Shown: positions 38,023 to 48,176, numbered from the stretch's first letter. The stretch is 64,000 bases of DNA from Vibrio quintilis (GCF_024529975.1 NZ_AP024897.1:3348001-3412000), one strand, 5' to 3'. Notes: generated by a model not told the origin, from the letters alone. Program-made: numbers and translations.

Positions 38023-41000
38023 AAATCCATCTCCATTTGTCCGCTTTCCGGGGAATTCTCAGGCTCAGCCTGACCGGCAATCAGCCGGTCCAGTGCCAGA
38101 ATCAGAGCTTCTTCAGGACGATGAGAGAAAACCCCATAGTCAGCATTTCCGGCAACGCCCCGTAAAAAAATGTAATAGACGCCACCAAAGTGTTTTTTGT
38201 AGCTATATCCGGGAATCCGGGCGGATAAAAACCGGTGTAACGCCAACGTATAAAGCTGATACTGCAAATCATAACGATGTTCAATCATCGCGGCCTGAAG
38301 CTGTGACTGGCTATAGTCTTCAATCTGATAACCAAGGTGATTTGATTTCCAGTCCAGAATGTAATATTTGCCGCGGTATTCAAACACTAAATCGATAAAA
38401 CCTTTCAGCATACCTTCTACTTTCGCAAATCCAAGCATTCCCGCCTGAGCCGATAAAGCATCTTTCTGCCGGATCAACCGGTTCAGCCCCGCAGACTGGA
38501 GCACCTCAACCGGGAGTAAAAACTCCATTTCGGTCAGGCGTCTGTTCTTTTCTATATCAGCCAGACATAATGACTGACCATCCAGCGGTGTCGTCAGTAC
38601 CTGCCGAATCATTTTCAGTAAGACCGGAAGCCATTCCGGCTCAACCGATGAGGTTTCCATCAGGGCTGACACAATCCGGGTATTTTCCTCACTATCAGCC
38701 GCTTCGGTAAACTCGATTTCTTCAAACAAGCTATGCAAAAAAGTTCCCGGAGCAGCCCCTTTGGGAAAGGTAAAAATATTCTTCTCTTCCTCTGCCCATA
38801 AGATATCGTCTGATTCACCGGCAGAGTCAATATCAAACCCTTTCGGCTCAAGTGGTGCATCCAGAAATGTCTGATGGCCCGACTGTTTCACCAGATTTGA
38901 ATAACTGGTCATTCTCCAGTAGCGTTCAATCGCATGATTCAGCGTTTTGGCATGTAAATCATCGCTCTCCGCCAGTGGGGATAAGCAGGACATTTCTCCG
39001 GGTTCAGGCGGCGGACATAAAACACCAGCGGAAGACGATGTGCTGAGTACTTTTTCAATCCCGTGTTTCAGTAATGCCACATCACCCGGCTGCCCCTGTT
39101 GCAGCAAATAGCCCATTGCACTGAGATGCGCACGGCTGTCACCGCTTCCGGAGCGTCCGGCAATGGCGGCCAGACCAACAAAACAACCGTAAACGGCACG
39201 GGTTAATGCCACATAAAGTAACCGCAAATCTTCTGCCAGACGCTCTTTTTCCGCCTGAGAAAGCGCAAGATCAGAGCGAAACAAATCCAGTATCACTTTG
39301 CCCTGGTCATCATCATGATATTTTGCTTCCCGGGCTTCGCGATAATTCATCACAAACGGCAGGAAAACCAAATCAAATTCCAGCCCTTTCGATTTATGAA
39401 TGGTAATGATCCTGACCAGATTTCTCTCAGATTCAAGCCGCTGAATGTATTCATCCTGATGAGATAACCCCTGTAATGAATCTTCAATGGATTGCATCAT
39501 CCACCTGGCCAGCGCGTGTGCACTATCGGTTTCTGAGGCCGCCTGCTGCAATAGCTCACCAATATGCATAAAGTCTGTCAGTATCCTTTCCCCTTCTGAG
39601 TGCCGGAGCCACTTTTCGGCTAACTGACGTTGGTACAGCACCGTACGCAACATCGGCTGAATGCCTTTTTCAGACCAGATCTGGCGATAACTCCGGAACT
39701 CCCGGATCACATGCTCCCACAATAACTCGTCGGTATTGAGCTGATCGAGTTCATAAATCTCCAGCATAAAAAAAGCGGAAGCCAGTGCAGCCTTTAACAA
39801 TCGTTCATTCTCAGGCGCAAGAACCGCTTGCAGTAAACGCAAAATATCCCGGGCCACAACACCGGTAAAAACACTGTCCCGGTTTGACAGGTAAACACTG
39901 GCAATCCCCTGTTTTGCCAGCGCAGATTTGATCATATGTCCTTCATGGCCGGTCCGGACTAACACCGCAATATCACCAGCCTGTACCTGTTTTCTGCTTT
40001 CCCCGGAAACCAGACTGCACTGTCCCGCCTCAGACGCCTGCAAAATCGTTTGAATCTGAGCGACTGTCGCGCCGGTCATCTGCTGCATGTAATCACTTTT
40101 AGACAGATAACTTTCCTGATGTTCCGGCCACCACCAGGTCATGGCTGGTTGACGTTGATTCTCCAGTTCCCAATAGCGTCCCTTCGCCTGAGGAGAAGCA
40201 GAAACAGGCTCAAAGGGAATATCATTTTCATAGATGAATGCCCGGGAAGACGAAGAGAACAGCTGATTAACCGCGGTCACCATATCGTCACCAGAACGCC
40301 AGTTTATTGCCAGTGTAAAGTGTGAAGACACCTGCCGCCGGGCTTTCATATAAGTAAAAATATCCGCACCGCGAAACGCATAAATCGCCTGTTTCGGATC
40401 GCCAATCATCAGCAATCCCGTCTCGGATTGCCCCGAATAAATCTGACTGAAAATATGGTATTGCAGCGGATCCGTATCCTGAAACTCATCGATCATGGCA
40501 ACCGGATATAAACTCAGAATCCGTTTTGCTAACAGTTGCTGCGGATCATTTTTCAAAGCATCGGAAAGGTACGCGAGCAAATCATCAAAGGATAACCAGT
40601 GCTTCTCCTGCTTGGTCCGGGCCAGAATGTTGCGACACTCTTTAATCGCATGGGCCAGCAACGGCGCTTTCAGTGAAACAGGCTGCGCCAGAAACACTTC
40701 GATTGCTTTAAATACAGGATGGCAGGGGGGCTCACCTTTCTGTGTTTTTTCATCAAGCATCTGCTGTGAAAAACGTTCCAGCTTATCGGGAATGTCATAG
40801 CTGTTCGTCTCTGTTTCAGCCCAGGCCGAAATCTGCTCAATCCATAACGGTAAATTTTTCTTCGTATAGCTACGCTTATTCACACCGGAAGCGGCAATCA
40901 ATGCCTGAAACTCATGGCTGCCCTGCTGCCACTGTTGCTTTATTTCCTGAATGCGGGATAAATTCTGTTGATGGAGTGATTCAAGGTCAGCTGCCGGAAA

Positions 41001-41639
41001 TGTGGCTGACAAATGCGGCTCACTGCCGGATAAATATGAACCGATCTCATCCAAAAGGTGAGACGGTGTCGGCCAGAGTTGCCGGACCTGCTCTGCCAGT
41101 TCCAGAGACAAACCATAAAAATTACACCGCCAGAAATCGGCGACCGCCATCACTTTCAACCGGCTTTCATCAGTAATAAATTCATGCTGGAACCGGCTCC
41201 CTGATTCAAAGGCATTCTGCACCAGCATGCGCTGGCAAAAACCATGAATCGTATAGATGGCTGCCATATCCATATCCCGCTCAGCCTGCAGCAGCAAATG
41301 CGCGGCTTGCTGGTGATCATCTGTATCACTCAGTAAAGAGCGAAGAAAGTGATCTTCTGATTCTCCGCGGGCAAAAGCCAGCCGGGCCTGATGAATACGT
41401 TCCCTGATTCTGCCCCGTAATTCGGCTGTCGCGGCTTCTGTAAATGTGACAACTAAAATCTGTTCAACCGATAATGGCCGGGGATAGGCAGCGGTTGCAT
41501 CGCCATGACCAAGGAGCAGGCGTAAATATAATCCGGTGATTGTATATGTTTTTCCTGTTCCGGCTGAGGCTTCTATCAATCTCAGACCGGAGAGAGGAAA
41601 TGTAAGCGGGTCAAGCTGAGTGATTTTATTTTCCGGCAT
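38019..41639 (-). CDS. recB: Exodeoxyribonuclease V subunit beta (RecB)
   Basis: RecB supplies the 3'-5' helicase and the nuclease of RecBCD. I start at the ATG ending at 41639 (MPENKITQLDPLTFPL), 1206 residues; an ATG nine codons upstream is also open. UvrD-type helicase motifs: LRLIEASAGTGKTYTI (Walker A), IDEFQDTDPLQY (Walker B), IGDPKQAIYAFRGAD, ITIHKSKGLEFDLVFLP and LRLLYVALTRA. The C-terminal nuclease domain has GFIDLVFEYRGKYYILDWKSNHLG, with the catalytic Asp-Asp-Lys set. It lies between recC and recD. Confidence 0.98.
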   Translation of the reverse strand: MPENKITQLDPLTFPLSGLRLIEASAGTGKTYTITGLYLRLLLGHGDATAAYPRPLSVEQILVVTFTEAATAELRGRIRERIHQARLAFARGESEDHFLRSLLSDTDDHQQAAHLLLQAERDMDMAAIYTIHGFCQRMLVQNAFESGSRFQHEFITDESRLKVMAVADFWRCNFYGLSLELAEQVRQLWPTPSHLLDEIGSYLSGSEPHLSATFPAADLESLHQQNLSRIQEIKQQWQQGSHEFQALIAASGVNKRSYTKKNLPLWIEQISAWAETETNSYDIPDKLERFSQQMLDEKTQKGEPPCHPVFKAIEVFLAQPVSLKAPLLAHAIKECRNILARTKQEKHWLSFDDLLAYLSDALKNDPQQLLAKRILSLYPVAMIDEFQDTDPLQYHIFSQIYSGQSETGLLMIGDPKQAIYAFRGADIFTYMKARRQVSSHFTLAINWRSGDDMVTAVNQLFSSSSRAFIYENDIPFEPVSASPQAKGRYWELENQRQPAMTWWWPEHQESYLSKSDYMQQMTGATVAQIQTILQASEAGQCSLVSGESRKQVQAGDIAVLVRTGHEGHMIKSALAKQGIASVYLSNRDSVFTGVVARDILRLLQAVLAPENERLLKAALASAFFMLEIYELDQLNTDELLWEHVIREFRSYRQIWSEKGIQPMLRTVLYQRQLAEKWLRHSEGERILTDFMHIGELLQQAASETDSAHALARWMMQSIEDSLQGLSHQDEYIQRLESERNLVRIITIHKSKGLEFDLVFLPFVMNYREAREAKYHDDDQGKVILDLFRSDLALSQAEKERLAEDLRLLYVALTRAVYGCFVGLAAIAGRSGSGDSRAHLSAMGYLLQQGQPGDVALLKHGIEKVLSTSSSAGVLCPPPEPGEMSCLSPLAESDDLHAKTLNHAIERYWRMTSYSNLVKQSGHQTFLDAPLEPKGFDIDSAGESDDILWAEEEKNIFTFPKGAAPGTFLHSLFEEIEFTEAADSEENTRIVSALMETSSVEPEWLPVLLKMIRQVLTTPLDGQSLCLADIEKNRRLTEMEFLLPVEVLQSAGLNRLIRQKDALSAQAGMLGFAKVEGMLKGFIDLVFEYRGKYYILDWKSNHLGYQIEDYSQSQLQAAMIEHRYDLQYQLYTLALHRFLSARIPGYSYKKHFGGVYYIFLRGVAGNADYGVFSHRPEEALILALDRLIAGQAEPENSPESGQMEMDL

Positions 41640-41898
41640 TTTCAAACATATACCTCTGCAGAGCATTCATCCCGATCAGCAATCAGAATAAGATTGTGAT
41701 CAAACCAATAAAAAAAGAATAAAGTAATGATTATGTAAAATGACATGACAGGGAGTGGGATCTGACTCACGGTTAATCAGTAAGTCAATCATTAACATTC
41801 GCCCATCGTCATCCGACAACCAATTTATGGTCCCTCTGACCTTGTGGCCGCACAGCAAACACCCTACAAAATAACGATTTTCTGGCGGCCACCCTACA

Positions 41899-44800
41899 TC
41901 ACTTTTCACCAGCCTCTTTTGCACTTAGTCTCGGTCTTTTCATCACTTTCAACATAGATTGTCTGACTTCATCTGACAGTGATTCCGACCACTCAGGCCA
42001 CAGACGGGAAATATAAGGTGAATTGCCTTCTCCGGAAATAAACAGATTCCCAATAAACGCATCAGCCATTTTTTTTGCTGTCTTTTCATCATCTTCCTGC
42101 CACTGTCCCTGCTTATTAATATTCGCTTCAACACCAGCCAGCACCGTTACGGGGAAATAAGGCAATGGCCGGTTCATCCCCTCAAGATACAAGCCTAATA
42201 GTTCATCAATCAGCAACATGGCCTCTTCTGCATGAGGGATTGCATCAAAAATCAGATGCCGGATGCCTGCTTTTTTCTCATAGCCAATCAAATGCGTCGG
42301 ACATGAACTTCCCGCCGCAGCCATCATCAGGTGATCCAGCCATGCAGCCAGATAATCCTGTGAACGGATTTTTCCGGTCCGGTAACGGACCAGACCGGTC
42401 TTGTAGTAACGGGAAATCCAGCCCACCAGCCTGATTTCCCGCGCCTCACCCGCCACGGCCGACACAAGGTTCACTTCCTGATCCGGCAAAGGTTCACTGC
42501 ATAAGTCCCGCAGCGCATCCACCATCAGATTCGCCTTTTCCAGATGTTGGGTAAATTCAAGCTCTCCGAATGCACCGACCGGTAAAAGTCCCTGAGCCCG
42601 TTTCGCTTTGATATAAGATTCAGCCTGTGATGCTGATGCATCATCACTTTCAGCGTCGAGCAACACCGCTACCAGTTCATCCAGTAGCTGATAGCTTTCC
42701 AGCCCATTTAATGCAAACGGCTCCTCATCATCCATCACCAGTAAAGAGGCCTCAAACACCACTCTCAAGCGCCGGTTGAAAAAGTATTTTACCGGCAAAT
42801 GCCAGAAACGCCGGAGTTCACTGAGCTCCAGTTCAAACGGGAAAGTTATCCCGCTCAGATAATCAGGCAACGCATCCGGCACCGGGGATATGTCAGGTTC
42901 ATCGCCTCTGGCAACAGGCAGCCATTCACGGGCATAGCTGCCGGGATACTGACGGAATGTCTTCCGGCTGTAGGGCACCATTGCGTGATCATGGGTCAGA
43001 TTATCGATCAGTCGCTCTCCGGACAAATCGCAGGGTAAATCGTCTTCACCGGATAAACAGTAATTCTGACTACAATATTCCATCAGTTCGGTCACCAACA
43101 CGGAAGGCTGACAGGGCGTATTATCCCGGACAGACTGGCCGACATAACTGATATATATGCGTTCTTGAGCGGAGAGCAGCGCTTCAAGAAACAAATACCG
43201 GTCATCATCTCTTCTGGAACGATCTCCGGATCGCGGATATTCAGCGATTAAGTCAAAACCTTCCGCCGGCATATTCCGCGGATAAACGCCGTCATTCATC
43301 CCCAGCAGACACACCACGCTGAAAGGAATGGAACGCATCGGCATCAAAGTACAGAAATTGACCTGACCGGCTAAAAAGCGCTGACTCCCGCGAACACCGG
43401 TCAGCTGATCCGTTAAATGCTGCACCATCACTTCCGGGGAAACCACCCGGTCATAACCGGCATCATCCAGATATTCATTCATCCGGGCCAGCGTATCCCG
43501 GATATTCTGAAAAATAACTTCTTCTTCCACGGACGGCGCGAAGAAGTCATCCAGTAACGTATTCAGCAACTGACGCCAGCCATGAATTTCTTCCGGTTGT
43601 TCCAGAATCGTCCGGTAATATCGAATCCGGCTGATAAACGCCGCCAGTTTCCCCGCCAACGCAGCCTCCAGCCCCTGAACTTCATTATAGGGCGCGACAA
43701 TCCAGGAGCCGTATTCAAACACATCCACCGTATGAGACATCGCATAGCCGGACAACATGCGCTCGATCCCAAATTCCCAGGTATTCTGATGCGTCGCCGG
43801 TAGCCCAAGCGTGCGGGCGGTCTCTTCATTCAACCCCCAGCGAATGCCGGATTCTTTGACCCAGTTTCTGGCCTGTTCAAACTCAGCTTCAGAGATATCG
43901 AACCGGGCCATCATCGCCGGTGTTTCAAGTAACTCCAGTAACTCGGAGGACAGGCAGCGCGACGCCGGTAACTGGATCAAACGCAGAAAAGCCTGCAGCA
44001 CCGGACTTTCACGGTCAGCCGTCCGGTCAGAGATAGAGAAAGGAATAAACCGCTCTCCCGGTGCATTACCAAATACGGCTTCAATGGCCGGACTGTAGGT
44101 ATTAATATCAGCCACCATGACGATAATATCCCGCGGTTTTAAGTCCGGATGCGTATCAAATAAGGTTAAAAGGGCATCGTGCAACACTTCGACTTCGCGC
44201 ATAGCACTATGGCAAACATGCACGGAGAGCGAATAGTCATCCGGCTGAATGCGTTGCTTATGGTGGCTTGAAGCAAAGATTTCATCATTCTGATGCATTT
44301 CCAGATGCAGGATATCTGCCTGAATCTGATGAAGCAGGCTGTCGCGGGCAGTATCGATAAAAAACTCATGCTCTTCACATTCAAGCTGGGACAGCAGATG
44401 CAGGTGATCCCGGCCAAGTTTTCCCATTGATGCCAGCAGACTGTTTCCGGTAGCAGCCTCAAGGTGCTGCTCATCTTCCGGCAGTACAGGCTCTTCTTTT
44501 AACAATACCGGTTCTTCTTTTAACAAAGAAGCAGACCCACCGGTCATCAACCTGCCTTTTTGCAGCATCAACGATTTGCGCTGCTTATTTGCCAGCCTTG
44601 CAAGGTATCGCCGATCCCGGATATCGCCCCAATAATAGCGACAGGGATTCGTCAGCATCAGGTGAACATCAATATGTTCACCGAGTGCATTGAATATTTC
44701 AAGATAATGTGGCGGGAGTGCAGTAATACCAAAGATAAACAGACGCTTTGGCAACGCGCCTTCCGGTATTTGTCCGCGTTGAAGGGAATCAACAAAGGTC

Positions 44801-45372
44801 TGATACAGGTTCGCCCGGTGATAATGAGACTGTCCCTGAGAAATGGTGTCCTGATATATACGCTGCCACAGCAAAGTCTGCCACTCATGCTTGCCCTGCA
44901 ACTCTTCGACGATTTCTCCGGCTTCCCATTTTTCAATCCAGTCAGCCCGGTAAACCAAATACCCGTCAAATATATCGGCAATTTTCTCTGCCAGCTGATA
45001 ACACTTGTGGTCCGAACCATCTTTCTCAAGATATTGCTGCAGAGGCTTAAACGCTGGCATGTCCAGCATTGCCGGTAATGTCTGCATGATTTTCCAGACC
45101 AGCGCATTTTTATTAAATGCACTGCGTTGCGGCACATCCGGTAACACTGAAGTATACAAATCCCAGATAAAAGCCGCCGGCAGCGGAAAAGCCAGATTAG
45201 CTGCGACACCAAACTCTTGTGCCAGTGCCATCTTCAGCCATTGTGACATCCCCGAGCTCTGTACCAGTATCTGCTCGGTGTCAAACGGATGCGCCAAAGG
45301 TTCATTTCTGATCAAATGAAGCAGAATAATTTTCAATGTATCCAGTTGATTAGAATGATAAACAGTAAACAA
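41899..45372 (-). CDS. recC: Exodeoxyribonuclease V subunit gamma (RecC)
   Basis: RecC recognises Chi and bridges RecB and RecD. The product has 1157 residues. Its N-terminus FTVYHSNQLDTLKIILLHLI aligns with E. coli LRVYHSNRLD, which makes TTG (45370-45372) the likely start codon. Other family features are ILVQSSGMSQWLKMALAQEFGVAANLAFPLPA in overlapping parts and SIPFSVVCLLGMNDGVYPR. A 7-residue tandem duplication (LLKEEPV twice) occurs near residue 285. Unlike E. coli, no ptrA lies between recC and recB; instead there are 259 nt. Confidence 0.97.
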   Translation of the reverse strand: MFTVYHSNQLDTLKIILLHLIRNEPLAHPFDTEQILVQSSGMSQWLKMALAQEFGVAANLAFPLPAAFIWDLYTSVLPDVPQRSAFNKNALVWKIMQTLPAMLDMPAFKPLQQYLEKDGSDHKCYQLAEKIADIFDGYLVYRADWIEKWEAGEIVEELQGKHEWQTLLWQRIYQDTISQGQSHYHRANLYQTFVDSLQRGQIPEGALPKRLFIFGITALPPHYLEIFNALGEHIDVHLMLTNPCRYYWGDIRDRRYLARLANKQRKSLMLQKGRLMTGGSASLLKEEPVLLKEEPVLPEDEQHLEAATGNSLLASMGKLGRDHLHLLSQLECEEHEFFIDTARDSLLHQIQADILHLEMHQNDEIFASSHHKQRIQPDDYSLSVHVCHSAMREVEVLHDALLTLFDTHPDLKPRDIIVMVADINTYSPAIEAVFGNAPGERFIPFSISDRTADRESPVLQAFLRLIQLPASRCLSSELLELLETPAMMARFDISEAEFEQARNWVKESGIRWGLNEETARTLGLPATHQNTWEFGIERMLSGYAMSHTVDVFEYGSWIVAPYNEVQGLEAALAGKLAAFISRIRYYRTILEQPEEIHGWRQLLNTLLDDFFAPSVEEEVIFQNIRDTLARMNEYLDDAGYDRVVSPEVMVQHLTDQLTGVRGSQRFLAGQVNFCTLMPMRSIPFSVVCLLGMNDGVYPRNMPAEGFDLIAEYPRSGDRSRRDDDRYLFLEALLSAQERIYISYVGQSVRDNTPCQPSVLVTELMEYCSQNYCLSGEDDLPCDLSGERLIDNLTHDHAMVPYSRKTFRQYPGSYAREWLPVARGDEPDISPVPDALPDYLSGITFPFELELSELRRFWHLPVKYFFNRRLRVVFEASLLVMDDEEPFALNGLESYQLLDELVAVLLDAESDDASASQAESYIKAKRAQGLLPVGAFGELEFTQHLEKANLMVDALRDLCSEPLPDQEVNLVSAVAGEAREIRLVGWISRYYKTGLVRYRTGKIRSQDYLAAWLDHLMMAAAGSSCPTHLIGYEKKAGIRHLIFDAIPHAEEAMLLIDELLGLYLEGMNRPLPYFPVTVLAGVEANINKQGQWQEDDEKTAKKMADAFIGNLFISGEGNSPYISRLWPEWSESLSDEVRQSMLKVMKRPRLSAKEAGEK
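44485..44526 (-). repeat. 21-bp in-frame tandem duplication inside recC
   Basis: Two adjacent 21-bp units (44485-44505 and 44506-44526) differ at two positions and encode LLKEEPV twice, followed by a degenerate LPEDE. The segment is acidic and probably a surface loop. Confidence 0.85.
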
Positions 45373-45563
45373 GTGTCCATCCGGAAAAATCAGATAAGTG
45401 AATGTGTATCAGAATAGCATAAGCCTCTTACATCCCCGAACAGATTCAGAAACCACTCAGGTTTGATCCGGATGAAGATTAAAGTATTCAATGCATCGGC
45501 TTGATCAAACGCTTAAAATACCTAAGATGATATTTTCCCTGCTGTTTATAAGTCCTGTGACCT

Positions 45564-46463
45564 ATGTATCATATATCTCTGAGACAACTACATATCTTTA
45601 CCGCGATTACGCAGCATGAAACATTAACTCAGGCATCAGAAGCGCTTTTTCTGTCTAAAGCCGCAGTCAGCATGGCACTGGCAGAACTGGAAAAGCAGTT
45701 GGGTCATGTTTTATTTGACCGGGTCAATCACCGGCTGATTCTGAATCAGGAAGGGAAAAAACTGTTACCTCTGGCTGATGAGCTGCTGCACCGGACCAAT
45801 GACATACAACAACTGTTTGAGAATGAAAATAACCTGACCGGCGAAATCCGAATTGGTGCCAGTGATACAATTGGTAATCAGGTCGCTCCCTGGCTACTAA
45901 GTGCATTCAGACAGGATTTTCAACATACTTCGCAAACCTTATTTATTTCGAACTCAGCCCTGATTTGCCAAAAGCTGGTAGATTATGAGCTGGACATCGC
46001 CTTAATCGAGGGCAAAACCCAGCACCCGGAACTGATCGCAAAACAGTTCAGCCATGATCAAATGTGCATTATCGGCTCACCGGATCATCCGCTGGCCGGT
46101 CATCCTGATATTCAGCTGGCTGATTTTGAAAACAGTCACTGGGTATTACGGGAAGCCGGGTCCGGGTCCAGAGAATTCTTTCTGCGCACTGTCGCTCCCC
46201 GTCTGGAACGCTGGCAGGAAACATTTCAGCTCAATACGACAGAAGCTTTAATCAACAGTGTGGCTGCAAATCTCGGATATGCCTGTCTCTCCGAACTGGC
46301 TGCACAATCTGCACTGAAAGACGGACGGGTCGTCCGGATTTCCGTGCCGCTCAATATGCGGCGGCGATACTGGCTGCTGGTCCATAAAGAGAAATATCAG
46401 AATCCTTTACTGAAACACTTTATCCGGTTTTGCTTTGAATGGCCGGTGAGCGATTCAGTTTAA
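45564..46463 (+). CDS. LysR-family transcriptional regulator (YeiE-like)
   Basis: A LysR-type regulator of 299 residues. The N-terminal winged helix-turn-helix (~1-60) reads SLRQLHIFTAITQHETLTQASEALFLSKAAVSMALAELEKQLG in overlapping parts. The effector domain (~90-290) includes GEIRIGASDTIGNQVAPWLL and WVLREAGSGSREFF, resembling the CysB/CbbR/YeiE group. No divergent target gene is adjacent: recC is back-to-back across 191 nt, and yebG follows. Its effector and targets are unknown. Confidence 0.88.
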   Translation: MYHISLRQLHIFTAITQHETLTQASEALFLSKAAVSMALAELEKQLGHVLFDRVNHRLILNQEGKKLLPLADELLHRTNDIQQLFENENNLTGEIRIGASDTIGNQVAPWLLSAFRQDFQHTSQTLFISNSALICQKLVDYELDIALIEGKTQHPELIAKQFSHDQMCIIGSPDHPLAGHPDIQLADFENSHWVLREAGSGSREFFLRTVAPRLERWQETFQLNTTEALINSVAANLGYACLSELAAQSALKDGRVVRISVPLNMRRRYWLLVHKEKYQNPLLKHFIRFCFEWPVSDSV

Positions 46464-46464
46464 T

Positions 46465-46493
46465 TTGAAATTATCCGACACATGAAATACTGT
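46465..46493 (+). promoter_or_regulatory. Likely yebG promoter
   Basis: TTGAAA (46465-46470), a 17-nt spacer and TACTGT (46488-46493). The -10 region overlaps the LexA box. Confidence 0.5.
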
Positions 46494-46507
46494 ATAAAAG
46501 AACAGTA
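46488..46507. promoter_or_regulatory. LexA (SOS) box upstream of yebG
   Basis: TACTGTATAAAAGAACAGTA: CTGT-N8-ACAG at 46490-46505 with flanking TA/TA, an almost ideal LexA operator. It ends 29 nt before the yebG ATG and covers the putative -10 element. Confidence 0.9.
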
Positions 46508-46536
46508 CAAATTAATAATCACATAGAGGAAAAACC

Positions 46537-46836
46537 ATGACTGTAATCGTCAAGTATGTGGTAGAGCGCAACGGAGAAGAAAAAATGACTTTCACTTCCA
46601 AGGCCGAAGCAGACGCTTATGACAAAATGCTCGATATGGCAGATGAACTGTTTACTTTACTCGGCCAGAGCGAGCTATTAGATAACGAAGAAAAGCAGGA
46701 AGAACTGGCTTTATATCTGGCAAAACACAAAGAGGAAGTTTTGTATGCCCTCGGTGCGAAGCGTAAACCAGCGCCAAAAAAACCAAAGGCTGTTGCAGAA
46801 AATCAACCTCAGGATCCGGATGAGCAGGCAGCCTGA
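46537..46836 (+). CDS. yebG: YebG family DNA damage-inducible protein
   Basis: YebG is a small SOS-induced protein of uncertain function. The 99 residues match the family: MTVIVKYVVERNGEEKMTFTSKAEADAYDKMLDMADELF in overlapping parts, then a Lys/Ala/Pro-rich tail typical of the family. AGAGGAAAAACC precedes the ATG. A strong LexA box lies immediately upstream. Confidence 0.93.
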   Translation: MTVIVKYVVERNGEEKMTFTSKAEADAYDKMLDMADELFTLLGQSELLDNEEKQEELALYLAKHKEEVLYALGAKRKPAPKKPKAVAENQPQDPDEQAA

Positions 46837-47047
46837 TCATCAAAAAATAACAGGAAAACGGCATTGATTCAGTCTTATTCGAATTCTGATTAAAGAGATA
46901 TATCGGTAAAAAGACAAAACATATCGTTTGACGGACTTTATCCGGCAGAAGACTTTTATCTTTTTCATCGCACTTTATGATATCTCCAACACTCAGATTT
47001 CGTATTTAACTTACGACTTAATGCGCACAGATTCACGGAGATATATC

Positions 47048-48076
47048 ATGTCAGACTTTGCACTTGCTCTTGGTACTGCAACGAAAAACTGCGACAACAA
47101 AATTATAGAAGCCTACTTTCCGACCCCGGTACTTCACCCCTCTGAAGCACTGGTTAAAAGTATCACAGCAATCACGGGTGAAAGTGGAAACCACTCAGTT
47201 GAGATCACAGCAGAGCAGGTCGCAAAACTTGCACAAGCATTTCAGGAACACGGCGAAACAGCCAGCGCCGGGTTTGCCGAAAAAGCAGCAAAAGCATCAC
47301 AACCACTGGTATTGGTTGTTCTGCTGACGGATGAAAAACCTCAGTCAGTTGCTGAAGGCTTCCTCAAGCTTCAGCTCATTTCACACCGTCTGGTTCAGCC
47401 TCATGGCACGGTTCTGGATGGAATTTTCGGACTACTCCACAACATTGCGTGGACGAATGAAGGCCCGATTGATTTGCCTGAACTGGCCGATCGTCAAATT
47501 GAAGCGCGCCTGGCCGGAAGAACACTGACGGTAGACTGCGTCGATAAATTCCCGAAAATGGTCGATTACGTGGTACCTGCCGGTGTTCGTATCGCAGATA
47601 CATCCCGTGTTCGGCTCGGGGCGCATGTTGGCGAAGGTACAACTGTCATGCATGAAGGCTTTATCAACTTTAACGCGGGTACAACGGGTGTCAGCATGGT
47701 TGAAGGACGGATTTCAGCCGGTGTGATGGTCAATAACGGCTCGGATATCGGTGGTGGCGCATCAATCATGGGAACGCTGTCTGGTGGTGGTAAAGTCATC
47801 GTTTCTATCGGAGAAAACTCGTTACTCGGAGCCAATGCAGGTTTAGGCTTCCCACTGGGCGATCGCTGCACCATTGAGTCCGGCCTGTATGTCACAGCCG
47901 GTACAAAAGTACAAATGCTGGACAAAAGTGGTAACCCGGTAGAAATCGTAAAAGCCAGAGATTTAGCAGGTGTTTCCGACCTGCTGTTCCGCCGTAATTC
48001 GCAAACAGGTCAGGTTGAATGTCTGGCCAATAAATCAGCAGTCGAGCTGAATGATGAACTTCACAGTAATAATTAA
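47048..48076 (+). CDS. dapD: 2,3,4,5-tetrahydropyridine-2,6-dicarboxylate N-succinyltransferase
   Basis: DapD succinylates tetrahydrodipicolinate in lysine/diaminopimelate synthesis. I start at the ATG at 47048 (ACGGAGATATATC upstream), giving 342 residues, the longer DapD class found in vibrios and pseudomonads; an earlier in-frame ATG at 46928 is unsupported. The left-handed beta-helix of hexapeptide repeats spans ~180-300: VRIADTSRVRLGAHVGEGTTVMHEGFINFNAGT in overlapping parts, then SDIGGGASIMGTLSGGGKVIVSIG. Confidence 0.96.
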   Translation: MSDFALALGTATKNCDNKIIEAYFPTPVLHPSEALVKSITAITGESGNHSVEITAEQVAKLAQAFQEHGETASAGFAEKAAKASQPLVLVVLLTDEKPQSVAEGFLKLQLISHRLVQPHGTVLDGIFGLLHNIAWTNEGPIDLPELADRQIEARLAGRTLTVDCVDKFPKMVDYVVPAGVRIADTSRVRLGAHVGEGTTVMHEGFINFNAGTTGVSMVEGRISAGVMVNNGSDIGGGASIMGTLSGGGKVIVSIGENSLLGANAGLGFPLGDRCTIESGLYVTAGTKVQMLDKSGNPVEIVKARDLAGVSDLLFRRNSQTGQVECLANKSAVELNDELHSNN

Positions 48077-48092
48077 TTGATTCTGACTGTAA

Positions 48093-48125
48093 AAAAGGCT
48101 GGCATTGTCATCATGCCAGCCTTTT
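48093..48125 (+). terminator. dapD terminator
   Basis: A perfect 13-bp stem (AAAAGGCTGGCAT / ATGCCAGCCTTTT) with a 7-nt loop, 16 nt after the dapD stop and ending in four T residues. Confidence 0.9.
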
Positions 48126-48138
48126 CTGTATCTTAAAC

Positions 48139-48176
48139 TATACCCGGACAACCTTGAGGCTACAGGGTTGGGTGTA
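48139..48176. repeat. Dispersed intergenic palindrome, degenerate copy
   Basis: TATACCCGGACAACCTTGAG...GGGTTGGGTGTA is a 38-nt imperfect inverted repeat resembling the perfect copy at 49307-49346 (shared TATACCC, ACAACCT and a TGGGT-TA end). It lies between the dapD terminator and the deaminase gene. Confidence 0.6.

Noticed and set aside
44658..45212. Long frame of 184 codons on the minus strand inside recC
   Set aside because: It overlaps recC in another frame, is cysteine- and arginine-rich in shadow-frame fashion, and has no recognisable motif; recC itself is unambiguous.
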